DNA from: Desulfuromonadales bacterium
Lineage (GTDB): Bacteria; Desulfobacterota; Desulfuromonadia; Desulfuromonadales; JACZKF01
DNA: 64,000 bases
Direction: 5' to 3'
Assembly: GCA_029289095.1 (NCBI GenBank)
Contig: JARFUG010000010.1
Location: 1 to 64,000 of the forward strand
Positions 26,566-35,310 of this stretch are shown piece by piece. The position numbers and the translations under genes were made by a program. Numbering within the stretch: position 1 is the first letter of the stretch; each line of letters opens with the position of its first letter. The notes beneath the pieces were generated by a model. That model made no database searches. It was not told the DNA's origin and saw nothing but the letters and a program-made list of their open reading frames with translations.

Positions 26566-26745
26566 ATGGACGTCTATCGTATCTGGTACTGCCGGTGCAC
26601 CGGGAAACCGCTCGAACTCAGCTACGAAGATCCGACTGAAGAAGAGTCCAGGGGAGAGCCTGTGTGTCAGGCGTGCGGCGCCTCCCCTTCCTCGGACCCA
26701 CGCAAGACGATCTCCTACCGGGACGTGGAGAACTGGAACGACTGA
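26566..26745 (+). CDS. Small zinc-ribbon protein
   Basis: A 59-residue protein with two Cys pairs, WYCRC (residues 9-11) and VCQACG (about 35-38), spaced like a small zinc ribbon. An acidic loop lies between them. GGGAGGAG precedes the ATG. It converges on the 55-residue gene at 26749-26916 with only 3 nt between stops. I do not recognise the family; metal binding is inferred from the Cys spacing. Confidence 0.7.
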   Translation: MDVYRIWYCRCTGKPLELSYEDPTEEESRGEPVCQACGASPSSDPRKTISYRDVENWND

Positions 26746-26748
26746 GCG

Positions 26749-26916
26749 TCACTCCTCCCGGATGAAAACTACGAAGGCCATGGCGGGGCGACGGCTCGCC
26801 TCGCGCATGGCGAACTGGATTCCCTCCAGACGCCAGCCGCGGGCGGTCCAGTCGTTCAGAATCTCTTCCAGACTTTCATCGGTGACGGTGCTCGTTTCAA
26901 CAACTTTATAGTGCAT
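26749..26916 (-). CDS. Small DUF4177-like protein
   Basis: A 55-residue protein starting MHYKVVETSTV and continuing LEEILNDWTARGWRLEGI, then a hydrophobic strand MAFVVFIREE. The YKVVE...L..L...GW.L pattern is that of DUF4177-type small beta-alpha-beta proteins. GGGGAG lies before the ATG. Convergent with the zinc-ribbon gene. Confidence 0.75.
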   Translation of the reverse strand: MHYKVVETSTVTDESLEEILNDWTARGWRLEGIQFAMREASRRPAMAFVVFIREE

Positions 26917-27011
26917 TTCACTCCCCTTTCGATCATAATCCCGTAATCTTTACCACAGTCTCGCAGAGGTCGGAGTCGGGCAACCGCAGGTCCTGAATTG
27001 AGGAGCATCTC

Positions 27012-27281
27012 ATGCCGATTTCCGGAAGTCCCAAGAAGATGGCCCAGGACATCGCAGACGGCTTCATGAGCCTGTCGCCCCCTCTGCTGCGCCCCTACTC
27101 CCCCGCCGATCTGAAAACCATCCTTGCGAATCTCTCGGTAGTGGCACGCGATCTGCGCCAGGAACAGATCCCGGCGGAAGACGTCATGGCGACCAAAGCC
27201 AAAAACATGAAGCTCATCCGCATCAATCAGGCCGAAACGGTCATCCGCGCCTGGTGCAAAAAAAAGCGCATCAATCTGTGA
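27012..27281 (+). CDS. Small conserved-type protein, unknown
   Basis: An 89-residue, helical, basic protein (ends WCKKKRINL). GAGGAG is well placed before the ATG. No signal peptide, membrane helix or recognised motif. Its frame and ribosome-binding site support a real gene; function unknown. Confidence 0.65.
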   Translation: MPISGSPKKMAQDIADGFMSLSPPLLRPYSPADLKTILANLSVVARDLRQEQIPAEDVMATKAKNMKLIRINQAETVIRAWCKKKRINL

Positions 27282-27339
27282 GAAAGGAGGGCTTCAGGCA
27301 CTCCGCCGGCCTCTTGCTCTTGCTCCCAACTCCCAACTA

Positions 27340-28182
27340 CTAACTCCTGCACCTCCCCCGCACCGCACACTCCTTGCACCACGCTCCCTTCTTCCCCGTA
27401 CACCCTTCGCTGATCCCCAGGTGCGACAAGGCGAAATCGTAGCGCACCGGGTCTTTCGGATCGAGTCGTCGCAGGCTTTCGGTCGCCTCCAGGGCCATTT
27501 TCCACCCAGGGCTTTTTCTCTGCACGAGCCCCAGCAGCACGGAGATGCGAGCGGTATGGGTGTCGAGAGGGAGAACAAGACGCGCCGGAGATACACCTTG
27601 CCATAAGCCGAGATCGATGCCGTCGTCGGGACGACAGACCCATCGCAGGAACATGCACAGGCGCTTGCAGGCACTCCCCCCGGACGGACTCGGCAGAAGA
27701 TACGCAAAGCCGTCGGGCCTTCGACGCGGACCGAACAGGGGGGACAGGTCGGTCTGTAGAAGACGGGAGGAGAAGGCGCTCAGCGCCAGACCGATATCCG
27801 GCTCACCGGGATCGTCTCCCTGAAGAAAGAAGTCCTCGAGGCTTCCGGCCGTTTCGATGGCGCACCGTATCGCCCAGCACAGCGCGCTGATATCCTCGCC
27901 GGTGTTGAAGCGGTGCCTGAACCCGGCAAGGCGGCGCACGTCACGGCGCGGATCGAACCTGCGAATGAAGAGCGCAGGCCCCTCGGGCATGCGGCGAAGC
28001 AGATCTTCAAGACTCTGCTGGATCGACGCCACACGGCCGTACGCAAGGACGGCACAGAGCACGGCGGCCGCTTCCCGGTCGGCCGGATCGCGATACCGGC
28101 GAGGAAATGACAGGGGATCGTTGGCAAGGAAGGCCGCTCCGCGCTCCTGCAGAACTTTGTCAAGGATCACTTTGAGTTTCAT
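27340..28182 (-). CDS. TIGR02757 / DUF2400 family protein
   Basis: A 280-residue protein of the TIGR02757 (DUF2400) family. The C-terminal cysteine cluster C-x7-C-x2-C-x5-C (CTGKKGAWCKECAVRGRC) resembles the [4Fe-4S] cluster loop of endonuclease III-type glycosylases, and LDTHTARISVLLGL fits the helix-hairpin-helix region. A DNA repair role is suspected but unproven. It is monocistronic on the minus strand. Confidence 0.8.
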   Translation of the reverse strand: MKLKVILDKVLQERGAAFLANDPLSFPRRYRDPADREAAAVLCAVLAYGRVASIQQSLEDLLRRMPEGPALFIRRFDPRRDVRRLAGFRHRFNTGEDISALCWAIRCAIETAGSLEDFFLQGDDPGEPDIGLALSAFSSRLLQTDLSPLFGPRRRPDGFAYLLPSPSGGSACKRLCMFLRWVCRPDDGIDLGLWQGVSPARLVLPLDTHTARISVLLGLVQRKSPGWKMALEATESLRRLDPKDPVRYDFALSHLGISEGCTGKKGAWCKECAVRGRCRS

Positions 28183-28665
28183 GTGGGAAAGCTAGCACAT
28201 CAGAAGTGCCGGAGGCCACCGGAAAAGCAGAGGAATTTCGAGGATGAAATCCCACATAGGGAATGAATTACCCCATCAGATAAAACAAAATTTTATTGTT
28301 CCCCTCGTGTTTTTTTATCATTGCGTAAACGCAATGGAATTCGGTCAAGATGGCCAAATTTCATACAGCGAAACAACGGGTTTGACAAATAATTTATATT
28401 GACACCCACATAGAACAGCATATTATATGGCGAAAATATTTGACCATGATAAGGCAATTATTACCAATTTAATACCTATTCCCAGACTGGCCATGTGACA
28501 ATAATTGAAAACTGCAATTGACAAGACTCCCCACGACACCTGAGGAGGTGACGAGCGCAGGGACCATGAATCGCGTGCAACCGCAATGCGGAGTATGTTG
28601 CGTTTTTTTGCGTGCGCATGAGCGCACTTATTGGTGAGAGAGCCCAAAGTCAAAGGAGTAAGATC
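28183..28665 (+). promoter_or_regulatory. Long AT-rich control region of the acetate symporter operon
   Basis: This 483-nt region is far more AT-rich than its surroundings. It holds TTGACA (28399-28404), a 16-nt spacer and TATTAT (28421-28426), with a second TTGACA 17 nt upstream (28382). A perfect palindrome CATTGCG-TAAA-CGCAATG (28319-28336) lies upstream and GTGCGC-ATGA-GCGCAC (28612-28627) lies just before the ribosome-binding site. The leader is about 235 nt and contains a strong GAGGAGGTGA (28542-28551) followed by a 23-codon ORF (28566-28637). Confidence 0.6.
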
Positions 28666-28932
28666 ATGGGACACGGACCAGCAGTCAAACTCGGGAAGGA
28701 CAACGCCTCTGCGTACAAGACCCGCATCGGCATCAGCATGTTCTTCGTCTACACCCTGGCGTACATCGGTTACGTGGGGATCAACGCCGTCAAGCCGACC
28801 TGGATGGGGGTCACTTTCGGCGGTCTGAATGTGGCGACGCTCTACGGCATTGGCCTGATCGTCTTCGCCTTCGTTCTGGCGCTTGTCTACAATCACTTCT
28901 GCACTGCCGCCGAGAAGCGGCTGAACAAGTAA
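28666..28932 (+). CDS. DUF485 membrane protein
   Basis: An 88-residue protein with two transmembrane helices (about 22-44 and 57-79), of the DUF485 (YjcH) family that is routinely paired with ActP-type acetate symporters. AAAGGAG precedes this ATG; the frame also opens upstream at 28612 but that part overlaps a palindrome and lacks a site. The symporter follows after 10 nt. Confidence 0.9.
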   Translation: MGHGPAVKLGKDNASAYKTRIGISMFFVYTLAYIGYVGINAVKPTWMGVTFGGLNVATLYGIGLIVFAFVLALVYNHFCTAAEKRLNK

Positions 28933-28942
28933 GGGGGATACC

Positions 28943-30892
28943 ATGATATACGCACAATCGCCCCTGGCTATCGCACTGTTTTGTATTTTCGTCGCAGCGG
29001 TTCTCGGCGGCTCGTTCTACCTCGGACGCCGCACCACCTCGTCGGCCGGATACTATGCCGCCGGCGGCAACGTCCACTGGTTCACCAACGGCATCGCCTT
29101 TGCCGGCGACTACCTCTCGGCCGCTTCTTTCCTGGGGATCTGCGGCATGATCGCAACCGCCGGCTACGACGGATGGATGTACGCCGTCGGGTATCTGGCA
29201 GGCTGGATGGTCGCCCTCTTCCTGGTGGCCGAACCGATGAAGCGCCTCGGCAAGTACACCTTCACCGACGCCCTCGATTCCAAGTTCAACTCCAAGAGCA
29301 TTCAGTTGATGGCCGCCATCAGCACCCTCGTCATCTCGATCTTCTACCTGATCCCGCAGATGGTCGGCGCAGGCACCCTGGTCACTCCCCTGCTCGGGCT
29401 CCCCCATGCGGCCGGAGTCATCATCGTCGGGGTGGTCGTCACCCTCATCGTCGCCACGGCGGGGATGGCCTCCACGACGATGGTCCAGTTCCTCAAGGGC
29501 GGAATGCTCCTGATCTTCTCCACCGTTCTCGTTGCCATGGTCCTCATGCGCGGCCTGAGCACCTCCCCCGATCACGACGGCAAGCGTCCCTACCACGACT
29601 TCCAGACGATCCAGGCCAGCATCGCCGCCGATGGCGCCTTGCAGCTCTCCGATCCGAGCTACACCTTCGCCCCCGACTGGCGCAACTCCGCGCTGGGCGA
29701 AGCCGGCTTCATCCGCCTCGCCCGCAACGGCGAGGAGAGGATCTGGCACATGACCCAGGACGCTCAGGGGGGACTGATCCTCGAGGAGACCCTCTATACC
29801 GCCACCCTCCCCAACGGAACCCGCCTCTATAACGGCGCTCCTGCGGAAGAAGGGAAGTTTTTCCCCGTCGGCCACATGAAGGAGCTCAACCTGAACGGCG
29901 AGTCGGTGATCCAGACCGGCCCCGTCGGCCCCCTGGCCTACCTGCGCACGCTGCAGGACAGCACCATGGTGCTGTGGGGAACCCGGATGGTGCGTGACGG
30001 CGACGCCATGCTGACCATCTACTACCAGAAGCCCACCCCGGGAAGCCTCGTCCTGCGCCCGGGACTGCGGCTCAAGGTGGAAAACGCCACGGCGACCGAG
30101 AAGTTCAATTTCATCTCCCTGATGCTTGCCCTGTTCTGCGGTACGGCGGCCCTGCCCCACATCCTGATCCGCTACTACACGGTTCCGAGCCAGGCGGCCG
30201 CCCGCAAATCGACGCTGGTCGCCATCGCAGCCATCGGCTTCTTCTATATCCTGACCCTCTTCATGGGTCTGGGGGCGATGACCAACGGCGTCATCAACAT
30301 CATGGACAACAACATGTCTGCGCCGCTGCTGGCACTTTCTTTCGGCGTCATACTCTTCGCCATCATCTCCTCCATCGCCTTCGCCACCGTACTCGGCACG
30401 GTCAGCGGCCTCATCGTCGCCGCCTCGGGCGCCGTCGCCCATGACCTGATGGACAACTTCTTCGGCATGCGCATGTCGGACAAGGGGAAGGTTCTGGCAG
30501 GAAAACTCGCCGCCGTCAGCGTCGGCCTGATCGCCATCTACCTCGGCATCGTCTTCGAAGGAATGAACGTCTCGTTCCTCGTCGGGTGGGCTTTCGCCCT
30601 GGCCGCCTCGGCCAACCTGCCGGCGATCATCATGCTCCTGTTCTGGAAGAAGACAACAGCCCAGGGGGTCGCAGCCTCGATCCTCGTCGGCCTCACCTCG
30701 GCCATGGGCCTGATCCTTCTTTCGCCGGACATGTTCGTGCGCTACGGCCTCCTTCCGGAGCAGGCTCCGATCGCTTTCAACAGCCCCGCCCTGATCTCGA
30801 TCCCGCTCTCCTTCATCGCCCTGGTTGTCGTCTCCCTGATGACCAAGCGCGTCGAAGTTCCCGAAGCCGAGGCCGAAGCCGCCGAAGCTTGA
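28943..30892 (+). CDS. Sodium:solute symporter, ActP-like acetate permease
   Basis: A 649-residue SSS-family carrier. The N-terminal core (TMs within 5-205) has the SSS signature GRRTTSSAGYYAAGG and AFAGDYLSAASFLG. After about residue 205 comes a hydrophilic insertion of about 180 residues (205-386), then the remaining helices (from FISLMLALFCGTAALPHIL to 640). With DUF485 upstream, cation/acetate uptake is the likely role; Geobacter relatives use such permeases for acetate. The insertion, between membrane segments, is probably extracytoplasmic. It ends with an acidic Glu/Ala tail. Confidence 0.88.
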   Translation: MIYAQSPLAIALFCIFVAAVLGGSFYLGRRTTSSAGYYAAGGNVHWFTNGIAFAGDYLSAASFLGICGMIATAGYDGWMYAVGYLAGWMVALFLVAEPMKRLGKYTFTDALDSKFNSKSIQLMAAISTLVISIFYLIPQMVGAGTLVTPLLGLPHAAGVIIVGVVVTLIVATAGMASTTMVQFLKGGMLLIFSTVLVAMVLMRGLSTSPDHDGKRPYHDFQTIQASIAADGALQLSDPSYTFAPDWRNSALGEAGFIRLARNGEERIWHMTQDAQGGLILEETLYTATLPNGTRLYNGAPAEEGKFFPVGHMKELNLNGESVIQTGPVGPLAYLRTLQDSTMVLWGTRMVRDGDAMLTIYYQKPTPGSLVLRPGLRLKVENATATEKFNFISLMLALFCGTAALPHILIRYYTVPSQAAARKSTLVAIAAIGFFYILTLFMGLGAMTNGVINIMDNNMSAPLLALSFGVILFAIISSIAFATVLGTVSGLIVAASGAVAHDLMDNFFGMRMSDKGKVLAGKLAAVSVGLIAIYLGIVFEGMNVSFLVGWAFALAASANLPAIIMLLFWKKTTAQGVAASILVGLTSAMGLILLSPDMFVRYGLLPEQAPIAFNSPALISIPLSFIALVVVSLMTKRVEVPEAEAEAAEA

Positions 30893-30921
30893 GGTTGCAG
30901 CACTTTCGTCATCTCTGCCAT

Positions 30922-30955
30922 AATGGGGGCCGCCTGCGGGCGGCCCCCATTTTTT
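30922..30955 (+). terminator. Terminator after the symporter
   Basis: AATGGGGGCCGCC-TGC-GGGCGGCCCCCATT followed by a T run: a strong intrinsic terminator ending the DUF485-symporter operon. Confidence 0.85.
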
Positions 30956-31001
30956 ACGGCGACTGCCCCCACTTTCATGCGCCTGCTCAAGGATTCAGAA
31001 T

Positions 31002-31646
31002 ATGAACCGCTTCCGCTTCACCTTTCTGGCCATCTGTCTTCTGCTGGTCTGGCTCGGCTGGACCGACATCTCGTTCCTGCTCAACAACCGCTCTCCGCAG
31101 ACCGTCTCCATCCAAAGCCTCGAGTTCGAAGGTCCTCCCCAGGCGTGGCTTCACATCACCGGGGGGCACATCGACCTGACGCGCGCCATCTCGACATCCG
31201 GAACGATCGAACTCGACGGCCTGCTCATTCCCCTGCAGTCCGAGCCAGGCGGTCCGTTCCAGGTCTTGCTCGAAACACGCGACCCGCGACTGCTCGAGCT
31301 TTTTCACACCTACCATTTCGGATTCAGCTCCGCCTTCGACCAGGCCCTCTTCCTGCGGGAGAACGAACAGCTTTTCCGTGCCCGCAAGGACGTCACGGCC
31401 ATGCACCTCACCGGACGGGTCACTACGGGGAACCGGAACAAACTGATGCAGATCGCGGAAGCCGTCCAGATGGATATCCCGCATGACGTCCTTTTCTTCA
31501 GCGAAGGGATGGAGCCCCCACGCTACCGCGGCTTCTTTTTTGCCGTCATCGGGGTTCTCGGGTTGGTGCGTCTTGCGACCCGCTGGAGCGCAAGGAAACC
31601 GGAACCCGCGGGGCAGAGCGACCTGACCCTGCCTCCAAAGGGCTGA
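31002..31646 (+). CDS. Membrane protein of unknown function
   Basis: A 214-residue protein with one N-terminal membrane helix (about 6-28), an extracytoplasmic domain (about 30-170) and a second helix (about 178-196), ending in a short basic tail. Four nt separate it from the lysR gene, so the two are probably co-transcribed. I do not recognise the family. Confidence 0.7.
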   Translation: MNRFRFTFLAICLLLVWLGWTDISFLLNNRSPQTVSIQSLEFEGPPQAWLHITGGHIDLTRAISTSGTIELDGLLIPLQSEPGGPFQVLLETRDPRLLELFHTYHFGFSSAFDQALFLRENEQLFRARKDVTAMHLTGRVTTGNRNKLMQIAEAVQMDIPHDVLFFSEGMEPPRYRGFFFAVIGVLGLVRLATRWSARKPEPAGQSDLTLPPKG

Positions 31647-31650
31647 CCAA

Positions 31651-32595
31651 GTGGATTTTCGCCGACTTGAAGTGTTCTGCCGCGTCGTGGAGTTGAAGAG
31701 TTTCTCACGGGCCGCCGACGCCGTCTTTCTTTCCCAGCCGACCGTCAGCGAACACATCCGCTCTCTCGAAGAATGGGTCGGTGAAAAACTTCTCGATCGT
31801 CTCGGCCGCGAGGTTCTCCCTACCCCGGCCGGGGCGATCCTCTTCGATTATGCGCGCCGCATCATCGCACTGCGTGACGAGGCCCAGCAGAGCATCGAGA
31901 AGTTTCGCGGCAACCTCGCAGGGAATCTCGTTCTGGGGGCAAGCACTATCCCCGGGGCGTATCTCCTTCCCGGCTTCATCGAGACCTTTCACCTTCGCTA
32001 TCCCTCGGCGCGCATCACCCTGCGCATCGCGGGGAGCGGCCGCGTCGTCCAGGACATTATCGAAGGGACGTGCGAACTCGGTCTCGTAGGCGCCCCCGCA
32101 AAGGAAACCACCCTTGAGTTGCGTGAAATCGCCGGCGACGAACTTCTTCTGGCGATCTGGCCCGAACACAGGTGGGCCGGCCGCAGCGGCGTCCGCCTGG
32201 AAGAGCTCTGCTCTGAACCTTTTATTCTTCGCGAACAGGGGTCCGGCACGCGGTTGGCCCTGGAGAAGGCCCTTCAGTCCTCCGGCTTCGATCCCGCCCG
32301 GCTTTGCGTGGTGGCGACGATGGGGAGCAATGAGGCAGTGCGGCAGTGCGTCAGAGGGCGGCTCGGGATTTCATTCATCTCCTCCCTGGCCATGGCTGAA
32401 GATCTGCACCGGGGCGCCCTCGCCACCGTCGCCGTCGAGGGCCTCGGCATACGCCGCCCCTTCTACCTGGTTCACCGACGAAACCGTCAGCTCACTCCCC
32501 TTGCCCTGGCCTTTCTCGAGCTTCTCGGCTCAAGTTCCTCCCCTTTGCCCGCCGGGGATAAAAAAAACGCTGCGGAAGATCCGCAGCGTCTGTAA
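31651..32595 (+). CDS. LysR family transcriptional regulator
   Basis: A 314-residue LysR regulator starting at GTG. The N-terminal winged helix (1-60) reads FSRAADAVFLSQPTVSEHI, and the substrate domain follows (about 90-300). The sequence resembles the LysR group annotated as selenium-metabolism-associated, but no selenium gene lies nearby, so that label is tentative. Its 3' end contains a terminator that serves the opposite strand. Confidence 0.85.
   Translation: MDFRRLEVFCRVVELKSFSRAADAVFLSQPTVSEHIRSLEEWVGEKLLDRLGREVLPTPAGAILFDYARRIIALRDEAQQSIEKFRGNLAGNLVLGASTIPGAYLLPGFIETFHLRYPSARITLRIAGSGRVVQDIIEGTCELGLVGAPAKETTLELREIAGDELLLAIWPEHRWAGRSGVRLEELCSEPFILREQGSGTRLALEKALQSSGFDPARLCVVATMGSNEAVRQCVRGRLGISFISSLAMAEDLHRGALATVAVEGLGIRRPFYLVHRRNRQLTPLALAFLELLGSSSSPLPAGDKKNAAEDPQRL
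32560..32589 (-). terminator. Terminator for the nqr-side operon, inside lysR
   Basis: On the minus strand, CGCTGCGG-ATCTT-CCGCAGCG is followed by eight T residues. It lies within the last codons of the convergent lysR gene and would end transcripts coming from the glutaredoxin/nqr side. Confidence 0.8.
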
Positions 32596-32634
32596 GGTTC
32601 TGTGGCCCGAGAGGGCATCTGATCGGGAGGGGAG

Positions 32635-32979
32635 TCAACGCCTTCTCTCGAGCGCCCTGTCATACGCCTCCCGGGAAAACCCCCGCACCACCTGGTCTCC
32701 GATAACCGCCACCGGAACGCCGCCGTTGGGGGCGATGGAACGCCACCGGCGGGCGGCGTCGGAGTCTTTCTCTACGTCGTATTCGGTAAAAGGAACCCCC
32801 TTGGTTCGCAGATAGGCCACCGCCTGCCTGCAGGCCGTACACCAGCTTGTCGTATAGATTTCGACCGCCGGAGAGGATCTGGCCTGGGTCGAAGGCGGCT
32901 GAACTGCGCCGGCGGCGACAAGAAAGAAGATCCCCGCCAGAAGCAGAAGGCAGATCCCTCGTTCGCGTCTATGTTTCAT
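32635..32979 (-). CDS. Exported glutaredoxin-like protein
   Basis: A 114-residue protein with an N-terminal hydrophobic signal/anchor (about 11-30) followed by a glutaredoxin domain. The redox site is SWCTACRQ (CxxC) and the TVPxI-like cis-Pro loop reads GGVPVAVIGD. The ATG at 32979 is preceded by AAGGAG; a longer frame starts at 33000. It probably acts outside the cytoplasm on thiols. It is the last gene before the terminator at 32560. Confidence 0.85.
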   Translation of the reverse strand: MKHRRERGICLLLLAGIFFLVAAGAVQPPSTQARSSPAVEIYTTSWCTACRQAVAYLRTKGVPFTEYDVEKDSDAARRWRSIAPNGGVPVAVIGDQVVRGFSREAYDRALERRR

Positions 32980-33052
32980 TATCCGCTCCTTCCGTTGCAC
33001 TCTCTTCTTCTTACCCTGTTCTTCGTGCGGATGTCAAATTTTCGCGCCCCCC

Positions 33053-33700
33053 TCATTCCTCGCCGGACCAGCGGCGGCGCAGCATACGCCCCCCCACAAG
33101 AAGAGCTGCAAGGACGATGAGAGGCCAGATCGACTCGAGCCGGATGTAGTCTTCAAGATCTTGCGCCTGCACGGCTCCATGGACCAGAACGGCATAGAGA
33201 TACCCTTTTGCCGCGAAACCGGCAGCGGCCGCCAGGCCGAACACCTTCGGCGGTATGCTAAGCAGACCGCTTCCGTAATTGATGACGGAGTGGGGAAAAC
33301 CCGGTAGAACACGCATGGCGCACAGGGCCAGAAAATCGCTGTTGCGCTTGAGCAGCTTGAATGTCCGGCGCTTCTCTACCTTATTCCGCCAGTCTTCCCC
33401 CATACGCCGCGCCAAGGCGTATCCAAGCAGAGCCCCCATGACTCCGCCGGCCACGACGATGGGGGTGGAGACGATCGGGGAATAGAAGACGGGAACGACG
33501 ATCAGGAACGCCGACCCAGGGAGCGCCAGGGCGTAGAAGACGGCCTGCAGCGCGATCAGAAGCGGAATGCTCCACCACCTCCCGGTGACCGGTTCGATCT
33601 GTGTATGGATCTCCTCCCAGTCGAGCACTCCCGTCCGGCCGAGGATGAAGGCGACCGCGAGAAGAATCGCGAGGACAAGAGGTCCGCGGGCCGTCCTCAC
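33053..33700 (-). CDS. TVP38/TMEM64 (DedA-like, VTT domain) membrane protein
   Basis: A 215-residue polytopic protein with the VTT-domain core: a reentrant segment around LALPGSAFLIVVPVFYSP and the GxLLGYALARRMG motif, then RVLPGFPHSVINYGSGLL. Proteins of this superfamily act in lipid flipping or ion/pH homeostasis. It begins 4 nt after nqrM, so it belongs to the nqr transcript. Confidence 0.87.
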   Translation of the reverse strand: MRTARGPLVLAILLAVAFILGRTGVLDWEEIHTQIEPVTGRWWSIPLLIALQAVFYALALPGSAFLIVVPVFYSPIVSTPIVVAGGVMGALLGYALARRMGEDWRNKVEKRRTFKLLKRNSDFLALCAMRVLPGFPHSVINYGSGLLSIPPKVFGLAAAAGFAAKGYLYAVLVHGAVQAQDLEDYIRLESIWPLIVLAALLVGGRMLRRRWSGEE

Positions 33701-33704
33701 CGCC

Positions 33705-33902
33705 CTACTTCCTGCAGCGGTCGCCGGCCGGACCGGAACCCTCGACGCAGAACTCGCTGCGCTCCTTCCCTTCGGAGGCGCAGCGGCACTCGACGGGATG
33801 GCCGCAGTTTCGTCTCAGGGGGGGACGGCGAAAGAAGAGGCCGACGGCCAGCGCACTGAAGGCCAGAAGAAAGACGATCAGCGCGGCAACAAAGGTGATC
33901 AT
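33705..33902 (-). CDS. nqrM: Na+-NQR maturation protein NqrM
   Basis: A 65-residue protein: one membrane helix (about 3-24), then a Cys-rich tail (CGHPVECRC... C... C). Size, topology and position right after nqrF match NqrM (formerly DUF539), which is needed to build the iron centre between NqrD and NqrE. The ATG at 33902 follows the nqrF stop by one base. Confidence 0.85.
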   Translation of the reverse strand: MITFVAALIVFLLAFSALAVGLFFRRPPLRRNCGHPVECRCASEGKERSEFCVEGSGPAGDRCRK

Positions 33903-33903
33903 T

Positions 33904-35130
33904 TCAGGCGCCGAAATCGTCATAGAAGATGCTTTCGGGCTCGACGCCGAGATTCTCGAGCATGTCGCGCGCGGCGATCAGAAGCATGGGGGGGCCGCAC
34001 AGGTAATACTCGCATTCTTCGGGGGCGGGATGCTTTTCCAGGTACTCCCTGTAGAGGACCTGGTGGATGAAACCGGTCGAACCTTTCCAGTCGTCCTCGG
34101 GGAGCGGCTCGGAGAGCGCAACATGCCAGGAAAAATTGTCGTGCTCCGCCTCCAGCTTCTTGAAATCCTCGTCATAGAAGAGCTCCTTCAGGCTGCGCGC
34201 CCCGTACCAGTAGGAGATCCTGCGCCGCGTCTTCACCCGCAGCAGTTGATCGAAAATAATGGAACGCAGCGGCGCCATGCCCGCGCCGCCGCCGATGAAG
34301 ATCATCTCCGCTCCGGTGTCGCGGGCGTAGAAATCGCCGTATGGACCCGATATGGTGACCGGATCGCCGGGCTTGAGGCCGAAGATGTACGACGACATCT
34401 TGCCGGGCGGGACTTCCGGATGATGGGGCGGAGGAGTGGCGATGCGCACGTTGAGCTTGATCACCCCCTTCTCGCCCGGGTGATTGGCCATCGAGTAGGC
34501 GCGCTGGACCGGCTCCTTCACCACCGAGCGGTACTGCCAGATGTTGAAGCGGTCCCAGTCGGCGCGGAACCTCTCGTCGATGTCGAAATCGCGATAGCTC
34601 AGTTCGTGAGGGGAGGCCTCGATCTGGATGTAGCCCCCGGCGCGAAAATCGACCGATTCGCCGGGCGGGAGCTCGAGCACCAGCTCCTTGATGAAGCTCG
34701 CCACGTTGCCGTTGGAGCGCACGGTGCACTGCCATTTTCGGATCTCGAAGATCTCGGCGGGGAGCTCGATGCTCAGGTCCTCCTTGACCCCGACCTGGCA
34801 GGACAGGCGCTGCCCTTCCCTTGCCTCCCGACGGTTGATGTGCCCGGTCTCGGTGGGGAGGATCACCCCGCCCCCCTCTGTGATCGTCACCCGGCACTGT
34901 CCGCACGTTCCCCCGCCGCCGCACGCCGAGGGTAGATAGATGCCGTTGGCGCCCAGCGTCTGAAGGAGTTTTCCGCCGGGGCGGACCGTGATCGCCTTTT
35001 CCGGATCGTCGTTGATGGTGATCGTCACCTTGCCGCGCGGCACGAGAAAATAACGCGCCGTCACGATAAGGGCGACCAGCAGCAGGATAATGGCGGTGAA
35101 AAGCGATACGCCCAGGATGATTTCGAGCAT
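33904..35130 (-). CDS. nqrF: Na+-NQR subunit F, NADH oxidising
   Basis: A 408-residue subunit. N-terminal membrane helix (about 5-27), a plant-type [2Fe-2S] domain with Cys70, Cys76, Cys79 and Cys111, then FAD (RAYSMANHP) and NADH-binding ([20 protein letters not shown]) domains. It takes electrons from NADH into the Na+ pump. It is separated from nqrE by an unusual 180-nt gap with a palindromic repeat. Confidence 0.96.
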   Translation of the reverse strand: MLEIILGVSLFTAIILLLVALIVTARYFLVPRGKVTITINDDPEKAITVRPGGKLLQTLGANGIYLPSACGGGGTCGQCRVTITEGGGVILPTETGHINRREAREGQRLSCQVGVKEDLSIELPAEIFEIRKWQCTVRSNGNVASFIKELVLELPPGESVDFRAGGYIQIEASPHELSYRDFDIDERFRADWDRFNIWQYRSVVKEPVQRAYSMANHPGEKGVIKLNVRIATPPPHHPEVPPGKMSSYIFGLKPGDPVTISGPYGDFYARDTGAEMIFIGGGAGMAPLRSIIFDQLLRVKTRRRISYWYGARSLKELFYDEDFKKLEAEHDNFSWHVALSEPLPEDDWKGSTGFIHQVLYREYLEKHPAPEECEYYLCGPPMLLIAARDMLENLGVEPESIFYDDFGA

Positions 35131-35189
35131 AAGCGATGATCTTTCGCAAAAGCCGTCGGTTCGGAGAAGCTGTTCCTATTTTTTTCTCA

Positions 35190-35309
35190 GGCTGATCAAA
35201 AATGCCCAGATGCAAGGAGCCTGAAATCCTTCGGAATAAGGCGTACCTGGAAGGTACGTCGTTGACGAAGGATGAAGGCAACGCCGCAGATGGGCGTTTT
35301 TCATCAGCC
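35190..35309. repeat. 120-bp palindromic repeat between nqrE and nqrF
   Basis: The ends GGCTGATCAAAAATGCCCAG and the reverse complement of CAGATGGGCGTTTTTCATCAGCC are imperfect inverted repeats (about 24 nt), with an inner GCGTACC-TGGAA-GGTACGT stem. It resembles a long interspersed palindrome common in Geobacter/Pelobacter genomes. It occupies most of the 180-nt gap, ending 2 nt before the nqrE stop codon. Confidence 0.8.
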
Positions 35310-35310
35310 G

